This document shows positions 9,189-17,153 of a DNA stretch of 64,000 bases, in pieces. The stretch lies in assembly GCF_001854125.1 (NCBI RefSeq), contig NZ_CP017715.1, positions 1,116,001 to 1,180,000 of the forward strand, written 5' to 3'. This DNA is from Marinobacter salinus (GTDB lineage: Bacteria > Pseudomonadota > Gammaproteobacteria > Pseudomonadales > Oleiphilaceae). Each line of letters begins with the position of its first letter. Positions within the stretch are counted from its first letter, which is position 1. The notes below the pieces were generated by a model, which did not search any database, had not been told where the DNA came from, and saw nothing but the letters and a program-made list of their open reading frames with translations. The position numbers were made by a program, and so were the translations under genes.

Positions 9189-10895
9189 ATGGTTCAATCG
9201 TCTCTGGCGACGAAATCGCAGTCGTTTGATCTGGTCAAGAATGAAATCGAGCAGACCATCAAACAGGCACAGTCCAGCCTTGAACGCTTTCAGGAAAACC
9301 GTGAGAGCGGTGAAGATCTCCAGAATTGTCTGGACTTCATCAACCAGCTGCGCGGAATTTTTATCCTGGTCGAGCTTCGGGGCGGGATATTGTTGTGCCA
9401 GGAAGCGGTCACAATGGCCAATGATGTTCCGGTGGGCGCTAATGACGACAAGAACATTCTGCTGACAACGCTGAATGGCGCCTTGTTTATTCTTCGTCGT
9501 TACGTGGAGTATTACCATCAGCAACGGGAAGATCACCCTGAACTGCTGCTGCCTGTCATTAATGATTTGCGCGAAGCGCGCCGTGAAAAACCCTACCTTG
9601 AGTCCTGCTTCTTTGACGTTGATGTAAAGGAACGACCCGATTTCTGCGCGGGCATGCATCTGCAGCCCTTGGACGGTGATGAATCGGAATATGAAATTTT
9701 GTCGCGTCGTATGCGCCTGACTTTTCAGGTGGCGCTCCTGGGTATCCTCAGAGAGCGTAACGATGCAGTGAGTCAAAAGCTGATAAGTCGATCCGCCCGG
9801 GGATTCGCCCGTTTGTGTCAGGGTGCGCCCATGGGACAGATGTGGTGCCTTGTGGCAACGGCTGCAGACACCATGCTCGATCGGGCGATGGTGTTCACCA
9901 AGGCCCGGAAACGTATGTTCATGCGTATCGAGAAGTACGCCAGGGAAGTGGTTTATGTCGGTAAGGTGGCCACGGCCAAAGACGCACCCGATTCTCTGAT
10001 CCGGGACCTCGTTTATATCCTTTATCGCAGTGGTTCGGCCAACCTGGAAGTCAGTGAGATTTTGTCCGCATATCACCTGGCGCCTGCTGAATACTCCGAT
10101 GCCATGCTGGAAGCCCATGCGAGGAGGCTTTATGGGCCCGGCACCGATGTGCTTCAATCGCTTTCGGAAGCGCTTCAGGACGAACTGAACCAGCTCAAGG
10201 ATAAGCTCGATATCATTGAGCGGGGGATCGAGCCGGACCTGGCCGAGCTATCTTCAATTGCAGATGCTCTGGAGCGCCTGGCCAATACCCTGGTCATGCT
10301 TGATCTCAACAAGCTTGCGGAGGTCTCCCGTGAAGAGGCTGCAAGGCTTCGAACCTGGGAAGAAGAATCGCGCCTTCCCGGTGATGACGAACTATACAGA
10401 TTGGCGGATTCCGTGCTCGGTATCGAAGACGCCGTCATGCAGATTGTTACCCGGGGCATAACGTCCGAAACCGACGCCCTTGCCCGCGGGCAGCGTAATC
10501 GGGATGAGTCCCCCTATCTGCGGGAAGCACTTTTTGTGGTTGCCGATGAGGCAAGGGGTGCCCTGACATTGGCAAAGCGTGCCATAACCGCATTTATGGA
10601 ATCGGATTACGACAAGCTCCACCTCGCGAACTTACCGGCCACGCTGCACAGCATTTGGGGCGGCCTGCAAATGGTGGATGATCCGGGAGCCGCCAGCGTT
10701 CTTGAGCGTGTTGCCTCTTCAATTCAGGAGCGTTTGCTTGATGGTCGTGAAGCCCCGGCCATGCAGGTGCTTGAGGCCCTGGCAGATGCATTGACGTCAC
10801 TCGAGTACTATATTGAAAGTATTGGAAAGCGTGAGGATCGTAATGCTGACCTGCTCAAGCTCGCTGAGACCTCGCTGGACGAGGTAGGTTTGTAG
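9189..10895 (+). CDS. fimL: FimL-like protein, Chp/type IV pili signalling scaffold
   Basis: 568 residues, soluble and largely alpha-helical. Resembles Pseudomonas aeruginosa FimL, which is related to the N-terminal part of the hybrid kinase ChpA but lacks phosphorylatable histidines; FimL ties the Chp chemosensory system to cAMP and type IV pilus function. Visible features: an opening helix set ending in LRGIFILVELRGGILLCQEAV, like ChpA's degenerate HPt modules, and repeated helical modules up to the C-terminus. No HxxKGxxxxxG motif is present, as expected for FimL. Good ribosome site (AACAGGAAG). The rnhA-dnaQ-fimL neighbourhood matches Pseudomonas. Confidence 0.75.
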   Translation: MVQSSLATKSQSFDLVKNEIEQTIKQAQSSLERFQENRESGEDLQNCLDFINQLRGIFILVELRGGILLCQEAVTMANDVPVGANDDKNILLTTLNGALFILRRYVEYYHQQREDHPELLLPVINDLREARREKPYLESCFFDVDVKERPDFCAGMHLQPLDGDESEYEILSRRMRLTFQVALLGILRERNDAVSQKLISRSARGFARLCQGAPMGQMWCLVATAADTMLDRAMVFTKARKRMFMRIEKYAREVVYVGKVATAKDAPDSLIRDLVYILYRSGSANLEVSEILSAYHLAPAEYSDAMLEAHARRLYGPGTDVLQSLSEALQDELNQLKDKLDIIERGIEPDLAELSSIADALERLANTLVMLDLNKLAEVSREEAARLRTWEEESRLPGDDELYRLADSVLGIEDAVMQIVTRGITSETDALARGQRNRDESPYLREALFVVADEARGALTLAKRAITAFMESDYDKLHLANLPATLHSIWGGLQMVDDPGAASVLERVASSIQERLLDGREAPAMQVLEALADALTSLEYYIESIGKREDRNADLLKLAETSLDEVGL

Positions 10896-10899
10896 CGCC

Positions 10900-11547
10900 A
10901 TGTCCCATCTGCTCGCCACCATCGTGCTCGCAACCCTGGGTGCGATACTGGTCGTTGCGGGCCTTCTTTTCTTTCTGCGTCCCCGCTGGCTGCTTGACTG
11001 GCTGAAGGGGATGGCCATTCTTGGTGCTATTCTCTTCGGCCTATATACCTTGGTTATTGCCGTCAACATTGCCGAGTACCAGTCTGTCGAGGGTATGCAG
11101 ACTGTTGCGGCAATTTCGACCGAGCGTCAGGGTGACCAGTTCTGGCGGGTAACAATGCACCCCGCCAATGCAAAGCCAGTAACAAATTCTCTCAGGGGAG
11201 ACCAGTGGCAAGTCGACGCCCGAATAATTCGATTTTCCGGCCCGCTCAGCTGGCTGGGAGTGGCGCCGGGTTACCGGCTGGAACGACTGAGTGGGCGCTT
11301 TACCACGCTCGAGCAGGAACGGGCAGAAACCCGGTTAGCCATTGACCTCAATGGAAAGAGTTGGCTGGATCTCTGGGAGCTGGACAGAAAATTCGATCTG
11401 CCTTTTATCGAAGCCGTTCACCGCAACGTTACTTTCATGCCCATGAGAGATGGTGCGATGTTTGATGTGCGGCTCTCCGCATCCGGTCTTGTCGCAGTGC
11501 CCGTTAATGAGGAGGCACGGGAGGCTGTTCAGTTGTGGGGGCAGTAG
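10900..11547 (+). CDS. Conserved inner-membrane protein, function unknown
   Basis: 215 residues. Two N-terminal membrane helices (about residues 5-27 and 35-58) are followed by a soluble domain of about 150 residues that I cannot assign. A ruler-like motif PFIEAVHRNVTFMPMRDGAMFDVRLSASGL lies near the end. Starts 4 bases after fimL and so is probably co-transcribed with it; a link to the cell envelope or pili is only suggested by position. Confidence 0.75.
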   Translation: MSHLLATIVLATLGAILVVAGLLFFLRPRWLLDWLKGMAILGAILFGLYTLVIAVNIAEYQSVEGMQTVAAISTERQGDQFWRVTMHPANAKPVTNSLRGDQWQVDARIIRFSGPLSWLGVAPGYRLERLSGRFTTLEQERAETRLAIDLNGKSWLDLWELDRKFDLPFIEAVHRNVTFMPMRDGAMFDVRLSASGLVAVPVNEEAREAVQLWGQ

Positions 11548-11576
11548 TCAGTTGGGATCCCTAGAAGGTAAAGATG

Positions 11577-11607
11577 AAAAAAAACCTGCGCCAGGCGCAG
11601 GTTTTTT
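11577..11607. terminator. Bidirectional rho-independent terminator
   Basis: AACCTGCGCC / GGCGCAGGTT stem with an A-run on the left and six Ts on the right. It sits between the convergent membrane-protein gene and the SCP2 gene, so it can serve both strands. Confidence 0.9.
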
Positions 11608-11625
11608 GGCTGTCCAAAATAGCAA

Positions 11626-11940
11626 TCAGCCCATTTTGAACAGCTCGCCCAGCTTGGTTGCAAGCATCATGTCGCCTTCGGCGCGCAGCTGTCCGGCCAT
11701 AAATGCCTGCATGCCGTCAGTCTCTCCGGAAACGATACCCTTGAGGGTGTCAGAATTCATAATCAGGGTAACGGAAGGGTCGTCGTTGGTGCCTTCGTGC
11801 AGTTTGCAGGCGCCATCGTTAATGGCCAGGTGATAGGTGCTGTCGTCTTCGATGTCGAACTGAAACACCAGATCGAGGCCTTGCGCTGCGTCTGCGTTAA
11901 AATTCTGTTCGAGTTGTTCAAATACCTGAGCTACAGACAT
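11626..11940 (-). CDS. SCP2 sterol-binding domain protein
   Basis: 104 residues, a stand-alone SCP2 fold: DLVFQFDIEDDSTYHLAINDGACKLHEG, then VTLIMNSDTLKGIVSGETDGMQAFMAGQLRAEGDMMLATKLGELF. Such small bacterial proteins bind lipids or acyl-CoA; the ligand is not known. The internal ATG at MSVAQVFEQ is chosen because it follows an AAGGG ribosome site and matches family starts. Single gene, convergent with the membrane protein to its left. Confidence 0.88.
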   Translation of the reverse strand: MSVAQVFEQLEQNFNADAAQGLDLVFQFDIEDDSTYHLAINDGACKLHEGTNDDPSVTLIMNSDTLKGIVSGETDGMQAFMAGQLRAEGDMMLATKLGELFKMG

Positions 11941-12174
11941 TGGTTTACCCTTTTTGGATGGTTGTCTTGTCATGGCGGCTTTGATTAACGCCCCCTGGCT
12001 AAATGAGCCCGAGTGGGAGCCCGGGTGCAGCCGACCTCGCCATTCGACTTTATGGTTAGTGGGCAGGCGGTGTCAAGCTCGATCGAACGCTTGTTTTAAT
12101 TTTTTCTCTCTTCTTATCACCACAAATTCGGTAAGTTACACTTTCTCATTTGCACAACCATCTGGAGAAGCACT

Positions 12175-13239
12175 TTGGAGTTCCTGACAGAATACGGATT
12201 GTTTTTGGCCAAGGCCGTTACCTTCGTGGTGGCGGCGGTGATTTTGATCTCTGTCATCGTATCCGCGGCACACAAGGAGCGTGAGGATGATGACGATGCG
12301 GGTGAGCTCAAAATTGCGAAGCTGAACGAGAAATACCACAAATTACGAGAAGCCATTCAAGCAAAGCTGATGTCCGACTCCGAGCGGAAGTCCTTTGTAA
12401 AGCAAAATAAAAAAGAACAAAGAGCCAAGAAAAAGGCCGATAAGTCCCGGAAAAAGACAGACGCTGCCGAAGCCGAGCGCAAGCCGCGGGTATACGTTCT
12501 GGACTTTGACGGTGACATCAAGGCCAGCGACACCGATACGATGCGTCGAGCAATCACCGCCGTTCTGAGCGTAGCTGATGCCAAAAAAGATGAGGTTGTG
12601 ATTCGGCTCGAGAGTGGTGGCGGACTGGTTCACTCCTATGGCCTGGCGGCAGCGCAGTTGGACCGGATCCGGAGCAAAGGTATTCATTTAACGGCCTGCG
12701 TGGATAAGGTCGCGGCCAGTGGTGGCTACATGATGGCCTGTGTCGCTGACCGGATCATTGCCTCGCCGTTTGCGATCCTTGGATCTATCGGTGTGGTTGC
12801 GCAGCTACCCAATTTTCATCGTTTTCTCCAGAAAAACGAGGTGGACTTCGAGGTGCTTACAGCGGGTGAGCACAAGCGAACCATGACCGTCTTCGGTGAG
12901 AATACCGAGAAAGGGCGCCAGAAATTCCTGGAGGACCTTGAAGATACTCACGTACTGTTCAAGGAATACGTGAGTGAGCGCAGGCCGGATGTAGATATAG
13001 CTGCCGTTGCGAATGGTGACATCTGGTTCGGAAAGCGGGCCCTGGATGTAAAGCTCGTCGATGAGATTAAAACCTCCGACGAATATCTCATTGAAGCCTG
13101 TGACAGGGCCGACGTAATCTCTGTGGCGTATCAGCGTAAACGGTCTCTCCCTGAAAAGCTCGGGTTAGCAACCAGTTCAGCGCTTGAACACACCGTCTGG
13201 AAAATTCTGAGTGCCTTTCGAAACCAGAAAATCCAGTAG
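12175..13239 (+). CDS. sohB: Inner-membrane peptidase SohB (signal peptide peptidase family S49)
   Basis: 354 residues. Starts at TTG, seven bases after GGAGAAG, and the resulting N-terminus MEFLTEYGLFLAKAVTF matches E. coli SohB, which supports the rare start. One membrane helix (about residues 8-30), then a charged Lys/Glu-rich linker (residues 60-100), then the S49 protease domain. The catalytic serine is in VAASGGYMMAC and the partner lysine in AGEHKRTMTVFGE. Divides from SppA by its single-domain length. Cleaves residual signal peptides or membrane proteins. Confidence 0.93.
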   Translation: MEFLTEYGLFLAKAVTFVVAAVILISVIVSAAHKEREDDDDAGELKIAKLNEKYHKLREAIQAKLMSDSERKSFVKQNKKEQRAKKKADKSRKKTDAAEAERKPRVYVLDFDGDIKASDTDTMRRAITAVLSVADAKKDEVVIRLESGGGLVHSYGLAAAQLDRIRSKGIHLTACVDKVAASGGYMMACVADRIIASPFAILGSIGVVAQLPNFHRFLQKNEVDFEVLTAGEHKRTMTVFGENTEKGRQKFLEDLEDTHVLFKEYVSERRPDVDIAAVANGDIWFGKRALDVKLVDEIKTSDEYLIEACDRADVISVAYQRKRSLPEKLGLATSSALEHTVWKILSAFRNQKIQ

Positions 13240-13261
13240 CTGACAGAAGCGGGACAAAACC

Positions 13262-14260
13262 ATGACAACCAATACCGAATTCAAAGCGTGGCGTGTCGAA
13301 GAGCAAGACGGGCAATACGTCGGAGCCGAAAAAAAGCTGAGTACGGCAGATCTGCCCGAAGGTGAGGTGCTCATCCGGGTGAGCTACTCGTCCCTGAACT
13401 ACAAGGATGCCCTGTCGGCATCCGGCAATAAGGGTGTTACGCGCAGTTTCCCGCATACGCCCGGCATTGACGCAGGGGGAGAAGTGGTGGAGTCGGCCAC
13501 CGGAACGCCTGCGGTTGGTAGCGCTGTGATAGTGACAGGCTACGACCTGGGTATGAACACGGATGGTGGTTTTGGCGAATACATTCGTGTTCCCGCAGCC
13601 TGGTGTGTGCCTATGCCTTCCGGCTGGAACGCCAGAACAGCGATGATATATGGCACGGCAGGGCTCACAGCTGGTTTGTGTGTCCAAAAGCTTCTAACGA
13701 TGGGTGCGAAGCCGGAACAGGGCAAGGTTGCCGTCTCTGGCGCTTCTGGTGCTGTTGGCAGCGTTGCGGTTGAGTTACTGGCAAGGCTGGGCTTTAAAGT
13801 GGTGGCCATCAGTGGCAAGGCCGATCATGCAAACGAGCTGAAAGAGCTTGGTGCAGAGGAAGTGGTCGGTCGCGAAACCCTGGCAGAGGAAAAGAAGCCA
13901 CTGGTTAAACCGGTCTTCGCCAACGCGGTGGATACCGTAGGTGGCTCGCCATTGGCTGAGCTGCTCAAGCAGATCAAGCCAGGCGGCTCCGTATCCTGTT
14001 GCGGTCTTGTGGCGGGCCCTGGGCTCCAGACCACAGTGCTGCCATTTATCCTGCGTGGGGTAAATCTGCTCGGCGTCGACTCGGTAGAAATCCCGTTGGC
14101 CGAAAAAGCAGCGGTCTGGGAAAAGTTTTCCGGTGACTGGGCATGCCCGAAAACCGAGGCTTCAGCTCGTGATATCGGTCGGGGAGACCTGGATGGGGCA
14201 CTGAAGGCGTTTTTGAAAGGCGAATCGTCCGGGAAGATCGTGTTGGACCACTCCAAGTAA
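13262..14260 (+). CDS. YhdH/AcuI-family NADPH oxidoreductase (acryloyl-CoA reductase type)
   Basis: 332 residues, zinc-free medium-chain reductase. The N-terminal GroES-like part has SYSSLNYKDALSASGNKGVTRSFPHTPGIDAGG, the hallmark of the YhdH family. The nucleotide fold shows VSGASGAVGSVAVELLARLGFKVVAISGK with the NADPH-type loop. AcuI homologues reduce acryloyl-CoA in DMSP breakdown in marine bacteria, but no other DMSP gene is nearby, so the physiological substrate is open. Starts 22 bases after sohB. Confidence 0.9.
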   Translation: MTTNTEFKAWRVEEQDGQYVGAEKKLSTADLPEGEVLIRVSYSSLNYKDALSASGNKGVTRSFPHTPGIDAGGEVVESATGTPAVGSAVIVTGYDLGMNTDGGFGEYIRVPAAWCVPMPSGWNARTAMIYGTAGLTAGLCVQKLLTMGAKPEQGKVAVSGASGAVGSVAVELLARLGFKVVAISGKADHANELKELGAEEVVGRETLAEEKKPLVKPVFANAVDTVGGSPLAELLKQIKPGGSVSCCGLVAGPGLQTTVLPFILRGVNLLGVDSVEIPLAEKAAVWEKFSGDWACPKTEASARDIGRGDLDGALKAFLKGESSGKIVLDHSK

Positions 14261-14275
14261 GGCTCTGTCGACAAG

Positions 14276-14306
14276 AGCGCGGGCTCAGCATAACTGAGTC
14301 CGCGCT
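14276..14306. terminator. Imperfect inverted repeat between convergent genes, possible terminator
   Basis: 13-base arms (AGCGCGGGCTCAG / CTGAGTCCGCGCT, one G-T pair) with a 5-base loop between yhdH and the DUF934 gene. No T-run follows, so it may act only weakly or protect mRNA ends. Confidence 0.45.
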
Positions 14307-14335
14307 GTCATACTGCGATGGTGTCTGGCAGAAAA

Positions 14336-14839
14336 TCAGGAAGCCCTGCGCCGGAAAAGCGGGACGTGCGTGTCGGTAGCAGCCTGATAACCCTGGCTGA
14401 AAAAGTTCAGACAACGGGCGGCCTTGTTGATGTCCTTATCCGGGCGCAGTGCGTAGGTATCGAACCCGCAGCGTTTCATGAACTGGAGTTGATCCAACAA
14501 CACGTCACCAACCGCCCGAAGCTCGTTAGCGAAGCCGAAGCGCTCCCGGAGGAGCCGGGCGATACTGTAGCCACGGCCATCACTGAACTTCGGAAAGTTG
14601 ACCGCGATAACCGGCAATTCATTTACCTTTCCTCCCAGTATTTCTGGCTCGTCATGGCTGTCAAACCATACGCCGATGTCGTCTCGCCCGGTAAAGTGCT
14701 CATAACCGGCCAACCAAAGGTCAGCCGGAATCAGGGCAGGCTGGTGCGGGATGTCAAGAGACTCCCCTTCAGCCGGTCGGGCCACGAGAATCCAGTTATC
14801 CTGGCGGATGCTGCCATCCCGATAAATAACGTTAGGCAT
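14336..14839 (-). CDS. DUF934 protein, sulfite-reductase-associated
   Basis: 167 residues, COG3749/DUF934. Core DIGVWFDSHDEPEILGGKVNELPVIAVNFPKFSDGRGYSIARLLRERFGF and LRAVGDVLLDQLQFMKRCGFDTYAL are family signatures. It overlaps the end of cysI by eight bases, and this pairing is conserved widely, which implies a role as accessory or electron-transfer partner of the sulfite reductase; its biochemistry is not established to my knowledge. The start at MPNVIYRDG is chosen over an upstream codon because it gives the minimal coupled overlap. Confidence 0.88.
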   Translation of the reverse strand: MPNVIYRDGSIRQDNWILVARPAEGESLDIPHQPALIPADLWLAGYEHFTGRDDIGVWFDSHDEPEILGGKVNELPVIAVNFPKFSDGRGYSIARLLRERFGFANELRAVGDVLLDQLQFMKRCGFDTYALRPDKDINKAARCLNFFSQGYQAATDTHVPLFRRRAS

Positions 14840-16484
14840 AAACACGCTCCTTAAAGGGGACAATTCCTACGCGACGATATGTGTCGAGGAAGGTCTCTTC
14901 CCCGGTGCGTTTGTCGACGTAGACGTCAATGATCTTGGCGACCACGTCAGGCATATCTTCCCGCGCAAAAGAGGGACCCAGTATTTTGCCGATTGAGGCA
15001 TCATGGTGGGAGGATCCGCCAAGACTGATCTGGTAGAACTCCTCGCCTTTTTTATCCACGCCCAATACTCCGATGTTACCGACGTGATGATGGCCACAGG
15101 CGTTCATGCAACCGGAAATATTGAGGTCGATGTCTCCCAGATCATAAAGATAATCCAGGTTATCAAATCTTCGCTGAATAGCTTCTGCTACCGGTATGGA
15201 TTTGGCGTTGGCCAGGGCGCAGTAATCGCCACCCGGGCAGCAAATTACATCCGTCAGGGTGTTAAGGTTGGCGGTGCCAAAGCCGATTGGAACTATTGTC
15301 TGCCAGAGCTCCAGCAGCCGATCTTGCCGAACATCAGCCAGCACCACATTCTGCTGGTGCGTCACACGTATCTCACCAAAACTGAACTCATCGGCCAGGT
15401 CGGCAATGTGCTCAAGCTGGCGATCAGTAACATCACCAGGTGGCGTACCAGTCTTTTTCATGGTCAGGGTAACAATGGCATAACCGGGTTTCTTATGGGT
15501 GTCCACGTTGTGGGTAAGCCACTGGTCAAATGCCCGGTTTTCGAAACGCTGCTCAGCCAGAAGCTCGGTTGCGTTATCAAGTAAGGCATAATCAGGCTCG
15601 GTGAAATAGGCCTGGATGCGTTGGATCGCTTCGGGGGTCAGGCGGGTTGGTGAGTCCTTGATGTGCGCCCACTCAGCTTCAACCTTTTCTGCAAAGCCTT
15701 CCGGTGTTAAAGCCTTCACCAGAATCTTGATGCGCGCCTTGAACTTGTTGTCGCGTCGTCCGTAGCGGTTGTAAACCCGAAGCACCGCCTCGAGGTAGGT
15801 GAGCAAGTCCAGTTCAGGCAAAAATTCGCGAATCACTGGGCCAACCATCGGTGTGCGGCCAAGGCCGCCTCCGACATGAACCCGGAAACCAAGCGCGCCG
15901 GACTCATCCCGAACCAGCTGCAAGCCAATATCATGAACCTGAATAGCTGCCCGGTCGGTTTTCTCCGAGGCATTTACGGCTACTTTGAATTTCCGGGGCA
16001 GGAAGGCAAATTCCGGGTGGAAAGTGGACCACTGACGGATAATCTCGCAATAGGGGCGCGGGTCTGCTATTTCGTCTGATTGAGCGCCTGAAAACTGATC
16101 CGTTGTAGTGTTGCGGATGCAGTTACCACTGGTCTGATTAGCGTGCATTTCGACTTCAGCCAGTTCCGCGAGAATATCAGGCACATCCTCGAGTGCGGGC
16201 CAGTTCAGCTGAACATTCTGGCGGGTGGTGAAGTGCGCATAACCCTTGTCGTAATCTCGGGTAATTCGTGCCAGGCGGCGAAGCTGTTCAGCGCGCATCA
16301 TGCCGTAGGGCACGGCAATTCTCAGCATTGGGGCAAGACGCTGAACATAGAGGCCATTCTGTAGACGAAGTGGAAGAAACTCCTCCTCAGCCAGCTCGCC
16401 GGTCAGAGCACGTTCGGTCTGGTCCCGGAATTGGGCAACCCGCTCGGCGGCGATTTGCCGATCGTGATCGTCGTATACGTACAT
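14832..16484 (-). CDS. cysI: Sulfite reductase hemoprotein (CysI type, siroheme/4Fe-4S)
   Basis: Reduces sulfite to sulfide for cysteine synthesis. 550 residues. Two ferredoxin-like/catalytic repeat halves: substrate-side motif HFTTRQNVQLNW with HANQTSGNCIRNTTTD in the first, then the cluster-binding cysteines in CCPGGDYCALANAKS and LNISGCMNACGHHHVGNIG. This set serves siroheme and the [4Fe-4S] cluster. A good AGGA ribosome site precedes the start. It is the ferredoxin/other-donor class found with DUF934 rather than the E. coli CysJ-dependent operon; no cysJ is in the window. Confidence 0.92.
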   Translation of the reverse strand: MYVYDDHDRQIAAERVAQFRDQTERALTGELAEEEFLPLRLQNGLYVQRLAPMLRIAVPYGMMRAEQLRRLARITRDYDKGYAHFTTRQNVQLNWPALEDVPDILAELAEVEMHANQTSGNCIRNTTTDQFSGAQSDEIADPRPYCEIIRQWSTFHPEFAFLPRKFKVAVNASEKTDRAAIQVHDIGLQLVRDESGALGFRVHVGGGLGRTPMVGPVIREFLPELDLLTYLEAVLRVYNRYGRRDNKFKARIKILVKALTPEGFAEKVEAEWAHIKDSPTRLTPEAIQRIQAYFTEPDYALLDNATELLAEQRFENRAFDQWLTHNVDTHKKPGYAIVTLTMKKTGTPPGDVTDRQLEHIADLADEFSFGEIRVTHQQNVVLADVRQDRLLELWQTIVPIGFGTANLNTLTDVICCPGGDYCALANAKSIPVAEAIQRRFDNLDYLYDLGDIDLNISGCMNACGHHHVGNIGVLGVDKKGEEFYQISLGGSSHHDASIGKILGPSFAREDMPDVVAKIIDVYVDKRTGEETFLDTYRRVGIVPFKERVYA

Positions 16485-16696
16485 AATGAAAAGTCCTGCT
16501 CTAAAGCGTCGTTGCGGCGTCCCGAAAGCTTATACGGGGCGACCCGAAGGCCGGGTCTTATATCTGGGAGGCAGGATATCACCGTGTTTTTATTCTTAAA
16601 ATGATTATTTCAAGATATGTTTATCGATTCAGGCGATAAGGCAAAAGGCCTTGGGACTGGACGAATATCAATTTCAAAGCTTTACTTACGAAAGGG

Positions 16697-16722
16697 CAAG
16701 GCCGGACTTGTTAGCGGCCTTG
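16697..16722 (+). other. Hairpin in the leader of the 34-residue membrane protein
   Basis: CAAGGCCG and CGGCCTTG form a perfect eight-base stem with a 10-base loop, followed by an A-rich stretch and then, 48 bases on, the start codon of the small ORF. It could be a leader RNA structure; without a T-run it is not a normal terminator. The rest of 16485-16769 shows no gene and should hold the divergent cysI promoter. Confidence 0.4.
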
Positions 16723-16769
16723 TAACAAAAAGAAAAACCCTTGCAAAAGGTCTAGATAAGGAAAGCCCT

Positions 16770-16874
16770 ATGAAAAAAACCATGCGCTCAGACAGTCAGG
16801 CTGATGCAATAGCTGCGGTTCTTCTGGTTGTACTCGCCGTTGCCTTTGCAGTGGTGTGGGTGTCCGGCCAGTAA
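16770..16874 (+). CDS. 34-residue single-span membrane protein, unknown function
   Basis: MKKTMRSDSQADAI starts after the ribosome site AAGGAAAG, and one membrane helix (residues 13-31) fills the rest, ending VSGQ. The short basic N-terminus suggests it stays in the cytoplasm with the C-terminus outside. Too short for normal gene calling, but the start signal, hydrophobicity and the shared stop palindrome with the DUF2970 gene support it. It is divergent from cysI and convergent with DUF2970. Not recognised as a known family; possibly a partner subunit of a membrane complex. Confidence 0.6.
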   Translation: MKKTMRSDSQADAIAAVLLVVLAVAFAVVWVSGQ

Positions 16875-16886
16875 ATTACTGGCCGG
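16864..16886. terminator. Perfect 23-base palindrome spanning both stop codons of convergent genes
   Basis: CCGGCCAGTAA and TTACTGGCCGG are exact mirror arms around a single central A. The palindrome contains the final GGC-CAG-TAA codons of the 34-residue ORF on the plus strand and of the DUF2970 gene on the minus strand. It may stop transcription from both sides although no T-run follows. Confidence 0.6.
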
Positions 16887-17112
16887 CTAGAACCATCTGC
16901 ACGATAAGGATCAGCCCTATTACAAAGCCGGCCGTGAAAAGTACACCGGCAATAATGTAGGGCCAGGGACTGTGGCTGGAAAAGTCCTCTTCTCGGCGTT
17001 TATCTGATTGCACACCGAATGCGCCAGCGAGAATGCTTTGCAGGACCTTCCAAACGCCGGGGCCCTTGGGTTTCCGGTTTTTATTGTTCTCAGTGTCAGA
17101 AGCTTCCGTCAT
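16876..17112 (-). CDS. DUF2970 small membrane protein
   Basis: 78 residues. A charged N-terminus (TENNKNRKPKGPG) leads into the DUF2970 core VWKVLQSILAGAFGVQSDKRREEDF, then one hydrophobic helix near the C-terminus (YIIAGVLFTAGFVIGLILIVQMVLAG). It lies 41 bases downstream of metH on the same strand, so it is likely co-transcribed with it; a DUF2970 gene near metH is also found in Pseudomonas. Function unknown. Confidence 0.85.
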   Translation of the reverse strand: MTEASDTENNKNRKPKGPGVWKVLQSILAGAFGVQSDKRREEDFSSHSPWPYIIAGVLFTAGFVIGLILIVQMVLAGQ

Positions 17113-17153
17113 AACTCTGCCTGTTGTCCGGTAATGCCGATTAAGCCCGCAGA

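Noticed and set aside
8331-10157. 608-codon open frame on the minus strand opposite dnaQ-fimL
   Set aside because: No ribosome site at its start, no recognisable domain, and it lies antisense to dnaQ and fimL, both well supported. It arises from the codon bias of fimL.
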